20,248 nt of DNA from CAYSLZ01 sp964468355 (lineage in GTDB: Bacteria; Patescibacteriota; Microgenomatia; UBA12405; JAHJSD01), in the NCBI GenBank assembly GCA_964468355.1, contig CAYXSV010000018.1, positions 1 through 20,248 of the forward strand, given 5' to 3'. The notes under the pieces were generated by a model. It made no database searches, had not been told where the DNA came from, and worked only from the letters and a program-made list of their open reading frames with translations. A program made the translations under genes and the position numbers. Of the stretch, positions 12,840-20,214 are shown one piece after another (positions within the stretch are counted from its first letter, which is position 1; every line of letters begins with the position of its first letter).

Positions 12840-13451
12840 TTGGCTAAAGTAAAAAGTGAGCAGCAAAAACTCTTAAAAAAAGTTAAGAAATCAGAACAGA
12901 TAATTAGTATGGTTATGGGTATTTTGGTTGTATTAGCAATTGGAGGTTTAGCTTATCGCTATTTTCAAACAAGCGGGTTGCCGTTTAAAATGGATAAAGA
13001 GAAACAAGAACAAGTTGAAGATAATGGTGAAGAACAAGAAATAACCGAAGAAAAAAAAGAACTGTCGGTAACTCATACGGTTGATCAAGGCGAAAGTCTA
13101 TGGGAAATAGCCGAAAAATATTACCTATCAGGTTATAATTGGATTGATATTGCTGAAGCTAATAATTTATCAAATCCAGATATTTTGGAACCCGGACAGG
13201 AATTAACTATTCCCGATTCAGAAAGAAAAACAATTACTGTAACAGAATTACCGGAAACCGGAATAGTCGAAGACATTGAAATTGAAGGTGATACCTATAC
13301 GGTAACCGAGGGTGATTCTTTAAGTAAAATTGCTATTAGGGCTTACGGCGATATGTTTGATTGGACTAAAATTTGGTCGGCAAACCGCGATCAAATTAGC
13401 AATCCAAACATAATTGAACCGGGTATGGAATTAAAAATTCCTCGTGGCTAG
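12840..13451 (+). CDS. Membrane-anchored protein with two LysM domains, 203 aa
   Basis: Short basic cytoplasmic N-terminus (1-20), one transmembrane helix (about 20-41, IISMVMGILVVLAIGGLAYR), an acidic linker (52-74), then two LysM modules: 77-126 (VTHTVDQGESLWEIAEKYY... ending EPGQELTIP) and 151-203 (DTYTVTEGDSLSKIAIRAYG... ending EPGMELKIP). LysM binds N-acetylglucosamine-containing glycans such as peptidoglycan, so the protein probably ties the membrane to the wall. No catalytic domain is present. Both modules carry an insert after the first helix (SGYNWIDI, DMFDWTKI), as in the BON-LysM subgroup. The start is TTG behind a strong Shine-Dalgarno. A hairpin with a T-run follows the stop. Confidence 0.92.
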   Translation: MAKVKSEQQKLLKKVKKSEQIISMVMGILVVLAIGGLAYRYFQTSGLPFKMDKEKQEQVEDNGEEQEITEEKKELSVTHTVDQGESLWEIAEKYYLSGYNWIDIAEANNLSNPDILEPGQELTIPDSERKTITVTELPETGIVEDIEIEGDTYTVTEGDSLSKIAIRAYGDMFDWTKIWSANRDQISNPNIIEPGMELKIPRG

Positions 13452-13452
13452 A

Positions 13453-13474
13453 TTGTTTTAATAAACAAATTTTT
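13453..13474 (+). terminator. Intrinsic terminator after the LysM gene
   Basis: TTGTTT (13453-13458), loop TAAT, AAACAA (13463-13468), then five T (13470-13474), starting 1 nt after the stop. The stem is AT-rich, so efficiency is uncertain. Confidence 0.55.
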
Positions 13475-13521
13475 AGTGTATATTAAGTTTAATGCAAGTA
13501 TAAACTGCATTGCGGATTGAT

Positions 13522-13595
13522 GCGGGAGTAGCTCAGTTGGTTAGAGCATTTGCTTCCCAAGCAAAAGGCCGCCAGTTCGAATCTGGTCTCCCGCT
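13522..13595 (+). tRNA. tRNA-Gly (CCC)
   Basis: Complete cloverleaf: acceptor GCGGGAG/CTCCCGC, D stem GCTC/GAGC, anticodon stem TTTGC/GCAAA with loop TTCCCAA (anticodon CCC), T stem GCCAG/CTGGT with TTCGAAT. Discriminator T; CCA not encoded. Its last base coincides with the last base of the stop codon of the convergent glycosyltransferase gene. A TATAAA at 13499-13504 may be its -10. Confidence 0.97.
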
Positions 13596-14959
13596 CATTT
13601 TATATTATAAATACTCTTGTAGATATTAAATATTTTGTTAGTTATTGCTTTCAAAGTGTAATTTTCCAAAATTCTTTGTTTAGCACGAATACCAATAGCT
13701 TCCCTTTTATTTTGATCAAGATTGATAACGTGTTTAATTTTTTGGGCAATTTTTTCAGAGTTATTGTGATCAACCAGGAATCCGGTTTGGTTATCAATGA
13801 TTGCGTCTCTGCTTCCTCCGTTATGGCTGGCAATTAATGGTTTTTTTAACAGCATTGACTCAATCATTGCGATAGAAAAATATTCCTGAGATGGGATGAC
13901 TATTAATTCTGCAGAATCCATATAAACAGGCATTTTTTGGTGAGGCACCGGCGGATGTTTAATTATCCACCTATCTAGTTGTTTTTTTTGAATATAATTA
14001 TTAATTTTTTCCGTATAATTACTTTTTTCTTCAGGCCAAGCAATTAAAAGAAGAATTACTTTATTTTTTTCCAAAAAATTTTGTCCAAGGTGATTTAGTG
14101 CCTTTACCATTGTTAATTGGCCTTTACGAGGATCAACTCGTGAAGGAATCAAAATTGTAAATTTATTTTCTAGCTTTAACTTCTTTTTTAAGTTAAAAAC
14201 ATCATCTTTTTTCGGCGGTTGAAAATCGGCCGGATTAATACCGTTAGGTGTAATTTCTAAGCGCGGGTCATTTTCTTTAACTGACTGATAATTTTTCTCT
14301 AAAAATTCTTTCTCCGTAGTTGATAATGGGCATATTTTTTGAGCGTGATGTAAGGAAGTTTCTTCAGAGAGTATTCTCTTTTCGAAATTATAAATTTTAT
14401 TTAATTCTTTTTCACTGCCCTCTTCTCTAGCCAAACAGTCGGCTTTTTTTCTTTTTCCCAGTGAATGAGTGGTCAAAACAGTCGGCAGTTTAATTTCTCC
14501 GTTTTCAAATTTTTTGCTAAGTTTTGTTACTGTTTCCCAACCGTCGGCATAATGGCCGTGTGCTAAATGATAATTTAGTTTGTTATCGGCAATAAAATTA
14601 TAGATATTATCTACAAATTCATCTAAAAAACTACCATATAAAAATTCTTTTTTAATATATTTATTTGACGGTCCGGAAGCTAAACGAATTATTCTCACCC
14701 GTTCACTTATTTGTTTGATGTGGATTTTTTCTTGTTTATTATGAAAAATTTGTGTTCCAATGAAATCGGGGTCTTGGTTATTTATTTGAAAGTCATTGTC
14801 TTGATACCTGGTATAAATATCAATGCTGATCCCGGGATGATTGTTGGTAATACTTTGAGTTTGCCGGAACATGACTTCTGTTTGGCCACCTTGTGATTCT
14901 TCACCTAGGCGTTCAATCCAGTCCGGACGGCAGTGCGGACTAGTCCACAAAATTCTCAT
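13595..14959 (-). CDS. GT4-family glycosyltransferase (sucrose-phosphate-synthase-like), 454 aa
   Basis: Retaining GT-B glycosyltransferase. N-terminal domain: SPHCRPDWIERLGEESQGGQTEV with the GGQ loop (24-26), HGHYADG (134-140) and THSLGKRK (164-171); these three match the sucrose-phosphate synthase and mannosylfructose-phosphate synthase branch. C-terminal domain: PNGINPADF (238-246), IPSRVDPRKGQ (271-281, phosphate-binding R and K) and the E-x7-E motif (E359, E367 in QEYFSIAMIESM), then NGGSRDAI...TGFLVD (380-397). Donor and acceptor cannot be assigned from sequence; a phosphosugar acceptor is only suggested by the subfamily. A TAAGAT box lies 6 nt before the ATG. The 3' end meets tRNA-Gly with a one-base overlap, leaving no room for a terminator. 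Confidence 0.88.
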   Translation of the reverse strand: MRILWTSPHCRPDWIERLGEESQGGQTEVMFRQTQSITNNHPGISIDIYTRYQDNDFQINNQDPDFIGTQIFHNKQEKIHIKQISERVRIIRLASGPSNKYIKKEFLYGSFLDEFVDNIYNFIADNKLNYHLAHGHYADGWETVTKLSKKFENGEIKLPTVLTTHSLGKRKKADCLAREEGSEKELNKIYNFEKRILSEETSLHHAQKICPLSTTEKEFLEKNYQSVKENDPRLEITPNGINPADFQPPKKDDVFNLKKKLKLENKFTILIPSRVDPRKGQLTMVKALNHLGQNFLEKNKVILLLIAWPEEKSNYTEKINNYIQKKQLDRWIIKHPPVPHQKMPVYMDSAELIVIPSQEYFSIAMIESMLLKKPLIASHNGGSRDAIIDNQTGFLVDHNNSEKIAQKIKHVINLDQNKREAIGIRAKQRILENYTLKAITNKIFNIYKSIYNIK

Positions 14960-14965
14960 TTTATA

Positions 14966-14971
14966 ATCTTA
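14966..14971 (-). promoter_or_regulatory. -10-like box TAAGAT of the GT4 gene
   Basis: TAAGAT (4 of 6 consensus bases) on the minus strand, 6 nt before the ATG; a better match, TATGAT, lies 5 nt further upstream. No clear -35. Confidence 0.3.
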
Positions 14972-15021
14972 TCATATATATGTATCATATGTAATTTAAA
15001 TTTGGTAAAATTAAATCTAAT

Positions 15022-15094
15022 GCCTGCGTAGCTCAGTTGGAAGAGCAACGGTGTCGTAAACCGTAGGCCGTCGGTTCGATTCCGACCGCAGGCT
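15022..15094 (+). tRNA. tRNA-Thr (CGT)
   Basis: Complete cloverleaf: acceptor GCCTGCG/CGCAGGC, D stem GCTC/GAGC, anticodon stem ACGGT/ACCGT with loop GTCGTAA (anticodon CGT), T stem GTCGG/CCGAC with TTCGATT. Discriminator T; CCA not encoded. The Ig-like protein gene begins 56 nt downstream on the same strand and may be read from the same promoter. Confidence 0.96.
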
Positions 15095-15150
15095 CCCGTG
15101 TTGTTTAATTTTATGTTTCTTGCTAAGATATCATCGTAGATTTGATAATT

Positions 15151-15873
15151 ATGACTAAAGCGAAAACATTTCATCAGAGGAAAAAACCTTTGACCGAAGA
15201 AGATAAAATCCGCCGTCGTGCGATAGTTTTTGGAGTGCTTACTTTAATATTCGGTACAATTTTAGTAGTTTGGGGGATTCCGTTATTTATAAATTTAGTT
15301 GATTTTTTAGGAAATGCAAAATCTAGCAGTCAACCGACTGTTAAACAAGATATAATTCCCCCCCCGGTTCCCAGGTTTTCATATATTCCGGAAGCAACTA
15401 ACAGTGCACAACTAGAAATAAAAGGAGTTACCGAACCGGAAGCGGTAGTTAAAATAAGGGTTAATGAGGACTTAATTGAAAGTGTTGTTAATGAAGAAGG
15501 CGCTTTTGAATTGGAGAAAATAACTTTGGAAAAAGGTGAAAATACAATAGTCGCTTGGGCGATTGATGACAGTGATAATGAAAGTGCGCAAACTGAGGAA
15601 TTTAATATAATTTACGATACGGAGGCGCCTCCTTTAGAATTAGTCAAGCCGGAAGACGGCACGGCGGTTGAAGATCAGACAATAGAAATAGAAGGTAATA
15701 CTGAGCCGGACGCCCGGGTCCAAGTTAATGAGCATGTAGTAATAGTCAACCTTGAAGGTAAATTTACATATAATTTAGTTTTGGAAGAAGGTAAAAACGA
15801 AATAAATATTACAGCAGAAGATTCCGCTGGTAATGTTGAAGAAAAAAATTTAACTGTTACTTATCTGCCATAG
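15151..15873 (+). CDS. Membrane-anchored protein with two bacterial Ig-like (glucodextranase-B-type) domains, 240 aa
   Basis: A basic N-terminus is followed by a transmembrane helix (about 23-45, RAIVFGVLTLIFGTILVVWG), a short proline-rich linker (60-75), and two tandem Ig-like beta domains: about 77-155 (QLEIKGVTEPEAVVKIRVNEDLI...GENTIVAWAIDDSDNES) and 158-240 (EIEGNTEPDARVQVNEHVVIV...GKNEINITAEDSAGNVEE). The repeated GxTEP-A-V-x-VN...G-F-L-x-GxN-I pattern is that of surface Ig-like domains near glucodextranase domain B (PF09136). The protein is probably exposed outside the membrane, for adhesion or as a spacer. ATG at 15151 is preferred over TTG at 15142. Its end overlaps the convergent GT2 gene by 24 bp. 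Confidence 0.85.
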   Translation: MTKAKTFHQRKKPLTEEDKIRRRAIVFGVLTLIFGTILVVWGIPLFINLVDFLGNAKSSSQPTVKQDIIPPPVPRFSYIPEATNSAQLEIKGVTEPEAVVKIRVNEDLIESVVNEEGAFELEKITLEKGENTIVAWAIDDSDNESAQTEEFNIIYDTEAPPLELVKPEDGTAVEDQTIEIEGNTEPDARVQVNEHVVIVNLEGKFTYNLVLEEGKNEINITAEDSAGNVEEKNLTVTYLP

Positions 15874-16611
15874 TTTAGCTTGTGTTAAAAAAGCCAGAAA
15901 AGCAAATAAAAGGCAGTAAATAAAACCGGCAGTTTTATCTTTATACCCCCCCTGCCAGAAAAAATCCTTTAGAAATTTGCCAACCGGATAAATTAAGATT
16001 TTAGCTAAATTGGTATTCTTTTTTTGGTCATGCAGCTCTTTTGCTCTTAAGGATGAATATTTATTAATTTTTTTTAATCCGGCGGAAATGCTGGGATATG
16101 AATAGTGAATTAATTTTGTTTTAAGAACGCCTATTTCTCCGTCAATTTCCCAAACTTCATGTACTTTGCCTTTCCAGATTCCTTTTGATTTCTTTCCTAG
16201 GCGTAAAAGTTTATTATGGCCAAATGACCAATCCCAGCTGGGTTTATCGGCGCAGTTAAGTTTCCTGCCGATGAAAACTTCCTGACGTGGAATTAAAAAG
16301 CCGTTACAGGTTGTCGTTTTTAGACGTCGCACAATCTCTTGCGAAAGAGAAGGGGAGACGATTTCATCAGCGTCAACAAACAGAACCCAGTCATTTTTAG
16401 CTTTTTTAAGGGCGAAATTACGTTGAGCGGCAAAATTGTTCCCTAGACGGCGCTTAATGGCTACTGCTCCCCTCTTTTCAGCTAATTCTTTTGTTTTATC
16501 AGTGGAATAATCATCTATTACTATTATTTCATCGCACCAACTTAAACTTTCCAAACATCTTTCAATATTCTTTTCCTCGTTTTTAGTCAAAACAACCCCG
16601 GTTACTTTCAT
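15850..16611 (-). CDS. GT2-family glycosyltransferase (WaaE/KdtX-like), 253 aa
   Basis: GT-A fold inverting transferase. VTGVVLTKNEEKNIERCLESLSW (3-25) starts the nucleotide-binding fold; VIDDYSTDKT (31-40) and the metal-binding DADE (80-83) mark the active site, with FAAQRNFAL (60-68) between them. VHEVWEIDGEIGVLKTKLIHYSY is the conserved middle part of the WaaE-like group. A C-terminal hydrophobic segment (about 228-245) may anchor it to the membrane. It is the second gene of a minus-strand pair, 17 nt after the upstream GT2 gene. A role in cell-surface glycan assembly is likely; the sugar is unknown. Confidence 0.9.
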   Translation of the reverse strand: MKVTGVVLTKNEEKNIERCLESLSWCDEIIVIDDYSTDKTKELAEKRGAVAIKRRLGNNFAAQRNFALKKAKNDWVLFVDADEIVSPSLSQEIVRRLKTTTCNGFLIPRQEVFIGRKLNCADKPSWDWSFGHNKLLRLGKKSKGIWKGKVHEVWEIDGEIGVLKTKLIHYSYPSISAGLKKINKYSSLRAKELHDQKKNTNLAKILIYPVGKFLKDFFWQGGYKDKTAGFIYCLLFAFLAFLTQAKLWQISNS

Positions 16612-16628
16612 TTAATTTCTTTTAATCC

Positions 16629-17588
16629 TCAAATCTTTTTTTTAACTAACGTTGATTCTAAATAGTTTGTATTGATTTTAACATTACTTTGTATTTTAGC
16701 CCTTTTTTTTGTAATTAAACCAATATTTTTGAGAATCCAGCAATTTGCTTGGAATGCTTCCTTAATGAACCCGTTTAAACACAAATGTTTAAAAGTATTA
16801 AAATGTATTAGAAAAATAAAAAAAGCTCTGGCTTTTTTTAACAATAGCTTTGTTGGAAAACATTTTAAAATAAAATAAGTATAATTTCTATACTGATAAA
16901 ATTTTAATTTCTTATCTAATTTTTTGCCAGTTGCTAAGCCTTTATGGTAGATTTTTGCTTTAGGTTCATACAAAAACCTATAACCTAATAGTTGCGCTCT
17001 GAAAGCCCAATCTACATCTTCGCCATAAGCAAACATTGTTTCATCAAATAAGCCAATTTCGTAAAAAGCTTTTTTTTTAACTAATAAAGCAGTTGCTGGT
17101 GCTAGGAAAACTTGTTCAGACTTATTGTATTTGGATGGTAATTCACCATTACCCCTATGAAATGCTTGTCCTAAATTATTCATATAATTACCGGCTGATT
17201 CAAGTACATATGGTTTTTTATTTTTAATTATTTTTGGAGTAATTGCACATATTTTTTTATTATCTTTATTACGGAAAAAACTAGATAATTCCTTTAAAAA
17301 AGTATTGTTAAATTTTGTATCATTATTTAAAATTAGTACATAATTAGCTTTACTTTTTTTAATTCCAATATTTACAGCTGTTGCAAATCCTCGATTTTTT
17401 CTAAAAGTAAGAATTTTTACAGATGGAAAATTGTTTTTAACAAAATCTATCGATTTATCTTTTGAACCGTTATCAACTAATATTATTTCCTTTGGTTTAT
17501 AGTTTTGTTTAGAGATGGTAGGTAGGCAATATCTAAGGTGGTTTACCCCATTCCAATTAGGTATTACAACGGAAATACTTACATCCAT
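16629..17588 (-). CDS. GT2-family glycosyltransferase (WbbL/rhamnosyltransferase-like), 319 aa
   Basis: GT-A fold transferase of the WbbL type (COG1216). VSISVVIPNWNG (3-14), ILVDNGSKDKS (36-46), FRKNRGFATAVNIGI (62-76) and the NND motif (88-90) are in the expected order; APATALLVKKKAF and LFDETMFAYGEDVDWAFRAQLLGYRF form the acceptor-side region with the catalytic-type ED(V)D. The C-terminus is basic and hydrophobic, suggesting membrane association. The start at 17588 is chosen because TATAAT lies 6 nt upstream of it; an ATG at 17603 would add five residues and overlap that box. It is much more AT-rich than most of the window (10 G/C in 60 bases at 17281-17340). Confidence 0.88.
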   Translation of the reverse strand: MDVSISVVIPNWNGVNHLRYCLPTISKQNYKPKEIILVDNGSKDKSIDFVKNNFPSVKILTFRKNRGFATAVNIGIKKSKANYVLILNNDTKFNNTFLKELSSFFRNKDNKKICAITPKIIKNKKPYVLESAGNYMNNLGQAFHRGNGELPSKYNKSEQVFLAPATALLVKKKAFYEIGLFDETMFAYGEDVDWAFRAQLLGYRFLYEPKAKIYHKGLATGKKLDKKLKFYQYRNYTYFILKCFPTKLLLKKARAFFIFLIHFNTFKHLCLNGFIKEAFQANCWILKNIGLITKKRAKIQSNVKINTNYLESTLVKKKI

Positions 17589-17594
17589 TATCTT

Positions 17595-17600
17595 ATTATA
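17595..17600 (-). promoter_or_regulatory. -10 box TATAAT of the GT2 gene pair
   Basis: A perfect TATAAT on the minus strand, 6 nt before the ATG at 17588. No good -35 in the very AT-rich upstream sequence. It fits the leaderless pattern. Confidence 0.45.
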
Positions 17601-17657
17601 CATTTATACAGTAATTTAATTTTTTAAATTATTTTTGAATAAGTTTCATTTATTTAA

Positions 17658-17685
17658 TTGATTTTTTATTCAAATACTGTTAGAT
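17658..17685 (+). promoter_or_regulatory. Promoter of the LamG-lipase gene
   Basis: TTGATT (17658-17663), a 16-bp spacer and TTAGAT (17680-17685); the ATG follows after 7 nt. Moderate matches, in the same short-leader geometry as other genes here. Confidence 0.45.
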
Positions 17686-17692
17686 TTTTAAT

Positions 17693-18529
17693 ATGAACTT
17701 TAAATTTAAAAAGTTCTTTTTTATAGCCCTCGTTCTTTTATTTTCTTTTTTTAATCCTCAAAAAATTTACTCTGAAGGTCAGGTAATATTTTCGGATGAT
17801 TTTGAAGATGGTAATTCAGATGGTTGGGTAGAATATAATGGTGGTTCCAGTGGTCAATATGGTTGGTCGGTTATACAAGATGATATGGATAATTACGTCT
17901 ACGAGGGCACGGTTGTAAAAGATTCTTTTGGTGATTTTCCTAGTTATACAGTCACAGGAGATCATACTTGGACAGACTATAGTTTGGAATTAAAGTTAAA
18001 AGGAATTCAAGGCAAGGATAAAGTTTTCTTTTTTAGATATAGTGAGGATAAAGGTAATTATGGCGTAAACATTGTTGGAGATAAAATAGTTTTCGCTAAA
18101 AATCCAGATGGATTTTCGAAAATTCAATCTAGTGATACTTCTCCAGAAAATGGTTTTATTGCTCCTGTAAATGGTTGGCATAAAGTAAAAATAATTGTTA
18201 AAGATAATACGGTAAAGATTTATTTAAACAACGTACTGCAATACGACTTTATTGATAATAATAATCCAATTTTAAGTGGAGGTATTCGCCTTGAAGCTTG
18301 GCCAGGTAATTATGGTGGCATTGAAGGAAGAACTACGGTTCAATTTGATGATATAGTTGTGAAAGATTTATCTGGTGTTAAGGTAAACAAGGTTGTGTTT
18401 TTGCCGGGGTTGAGTGCGAGTTGGAACACAGAAGCGATGGTTTTGGGTCATGACGTCGGCTGGCAAGATTGGGATTTGATTCCATTTGCAGTACCGGTTT
18501 ACAAAAGGTTTAGAATCAATGGAGCTTAA
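17693..18529 (+). CDS. Secreted LamG/concanavalin-like domain protein, N-terminal part of a frameshifted lipase
   Basis: A signal peptide (1-27, basic then hydrophobic, ending KIYSEG) is followed by a beta-sandwich domain of the LamG/DUF1080 type (about 30-225: FSDDFEDGNSDGWVEY, WTDYSLELKLKG, GWHKVKIIVKDNTVKIYLNN, VQFDDIVVKDL), likely carbohydrate-binding. At about 232 an alpha/beta-hydrolase begins (VVFLPGLSASWNTEAM...WDLIPFAVPVYK), but the frame ends after ten more residues (RFRINGA at the tail). The hydrolase continues in the +1 frame from 18507. Dropping one A from AAAA at 18503-18506 would join the two into one protein of 837 aa. The first 680 bp are AT-rich compared with the hydrolase part. 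Confidence 0.82.
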   Translation: MNFKFKKFFFIALVLLFSFFNPQKIYSEGQVIFSDDFEDGNSDGWVEYNGGSSGQYGWSVIQDDMDNYVYEGTVVKDSFGDFPSYTVTGDHTWTDYSLELKLKGIQGKDKVFFFRYSEDKGNYGVNIVGDKIVFAKNPDGFSKIQSSDTSPENGFIAPVNGWHKVKIIVKDNTVKIYLNNVLQYDFIDNNNPILSGGIRLEAWPGNYGGIEGRTTVQFDDIVVKDLSGVKVNKVVFLPGLSASWNTEAMVLGHDVGWQDWDLIPFAVPVYKRFRINGA

Positions 18530-20207
18530 CGGTTATCAAGAAGGTGTTGATTTTTTTGTTTGGCCGTATAATTGGACACAGTCAATTGACTTGTCGTCGG
18601 AAGATTTAAAAGAATTTATTGATGGACTAAATTTGCAAAGTGGTGAGAAAGTTGATTTAGTCGGCCACTCTTTGGGCGGTATGGTCAGCCGAGATTTTGC
18701 CCAAGATTATCCGGAATTAGTTGATAAGGTAATTACAGTTGGGTCGCCTCACCAGGGTGCTGTCCAAGCCTATCAAGCCCTGGCCGGAGGTAAAATTGGA
18801 GAACAAAGAGATTTGGAATGGATTGGTATGCAGCTTTTAGTGCATATAAACCGCCGCGGTTTTCAAACAAATGCCGAAGTAGTTAGAGGTTTGGCTGAAG
18901 TATTAAACGATTTAACCCCAACTTTTCAATATTTAAATAAAAACAACAGTTATCTACAAACTCATGCTTACCAAAATAGTTATCTTAGCGGGATAAACAA
19001 TAGTACCGACACGGATAGTTTTATAAACCGAGCCGTTTTTTTTGCCGGAAATATGATTGACTCAACTCCATTGGAATTAAAATTAGGCGGCACCAATATT
19101 GTTGACCAATTACTTGGCTTATGGCCGGACGGTAAACCGTTAAAAACAATTTTTGGAATAGGAGATGAAACCGTTCTTCGTTCAAGTAGTTATTTAGGAA
19201 GTGAGCTAACTTACGAATATCCGCTTGAACATAAAGAATTAATAAATGATGATCTATCTTTGACTGAAATATTTAAATCATTAGGAATTAATTCACCGCA
19301 ATTAGCCGTTTCAAATCAACCGCCAACTGTTGATGATATGCTGATTTTTTATCTTGCATCTCCGGCCGAATTAGAAATTAAAAATATCGGAACCGGGCAA
19401 ACCTATGTGCCGCAAAACCCGGATATCCAAATGGTTTATTTAAATTATCCGGAGAATGTGAAAGAATACACGGCAAAATTGAACGGCACCGGTGACGGCC
19501 AATATCACCTTTACGTCGGACAATTAACAGCGGAAGGGAGTTTTTGGCGGTCATATGGAGGTGAAATTAGTTTTGGTGAAGAAAAGTATTATAATTTTGA
19601 AATTGACCTAAATCGGTTGAAAATGGATCCGCTGATTGATCAAACCGGAAAAAAATTTCTTGAACAGGCCCTAATTAAACTTGAAGAATTAAATAGCCAA
19701 AATAATCAGCATTTAAATTCAGGAGAAGCGAATCTTCAGACCGCAATAACAAATGTAGAAAATGGAAAATGGAATGAGGCGATTGAGAAAATCGACAAAG
19801 CAATTGAGAATTTATCCGGCTATAGAAAAGGCCTGGAAGAAAACGAGATAATTAATTACAACCTATCACTAGAAATCAGTCAATTACTTATTAGTTCATG
19901 GCAAAAAATTAATCTTTATCAAATCACTTTTGATTCCAAGCAAGCCGTTGATCTTTATCGAACTTCTTTAGGTTCATATCACTTAGCAAGAAATTATTTG
20001 CAGTTGGCTGGAAATAGAAGGCAAGATATTCATAAATTTAAGCCGGTGTCAATAAAAAATGCAGAAAACTTATTAGACGATATTAGTTTGGAGATGAACG
20101 GTAAGGAATATCAATCAGCTGAACCAAACTCAGCTTTTGTCCAGTATCTAAGCCGTGAAAGTTATCTTTACGCTAATCCTCATCGTGAGCGTTCAATTCG
20201 GCCTTAA
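18486..20207 (+). CDS. Alpha/beta-hydrolase (LCAT/lipase-like), C-terminal part of a frameshifted gene
   Basis: Holds the catalytic part of a lipase/esterase: nucleophile elbow VDLVGHSLGG (S62, numbering from 18486), VITVGSPHQG, GDETVLRSSS (D227, acid) and EYPLEHKELI (H249, base), which matches the LCAT-type GDGTVP...H order, so the triad is complete. The second half (about 290 onward) is a beta-rich region and then a helical region (370-550) unlike known lipase parts. No proper start is visible: TTG 18486 and ATG 18519 have no Shine-Dalgarno, and the lipase N-terminal strand and signal peptide are in the upstream frame. The natural product is most likely the fusion with 17693-18505 (residues S326, D491, H513 there). 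If the shift is real, the enzyme is probably lost or not secreted. Confidence 0.82.
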   Translation: MQYRFTKGLESMELNGYQEGVDFFVWPYNWTQSIDLSSEDLKEFIDGLNLQSGEKVDLVGHSLGGMVSRDFAQDYPELVDKVITVGSPHQGAVQAYQALAGGKIGEQRDLEWIGMQLLVHINRRGFQTNAEVVRGLAEVLNDLTPTFQYLNKNNSYLQTHAYQNSYLSGINNSTDTDSFINRAVFFAGNMIDSTPLELKLGGTNIVDQLLGLWPDGKPLKTIFGIGDETVLRSSSYLGSELTYEYPLEHKELINDDLSLTEIFKSLGINSPQLAVSNQPPTVDDMLIFYLASPAELEIKNIGTGQTYVPQNPDIQMVYLNYPENVKEYTAKLNGTGDGQYHLYVGQLTAEGSFWRSYGGEISFGEEKYYNFEIDLNRLKMDPLIDQTGKKFLEQALIKLEELNSQNNQHLNSGEANLQTAITNVENGKWNEAIEKIDKAIENLSGYRKGLEENEIINYNLSLEISQLLISSWQKINLYQITFDSKQAVDLYRTSLGSYHLARNYLQLAGNRRQDIHKFKPVSIKNAENLLDDISLEMNGKEYQSAEPNSAFVQYLSRESYLYANPHRERSIRP

Positions 20208-20214
20208 TTTAAAA

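Noticed and set aside
18495..18520. Programmed -1 frameshift in the lipase gene
   Set aside because: The downstream frame is +1, the -1 frame hits TAG immediately, and there is no canonical slippery heptamer. A +1 event or an indel is the simpler reading.
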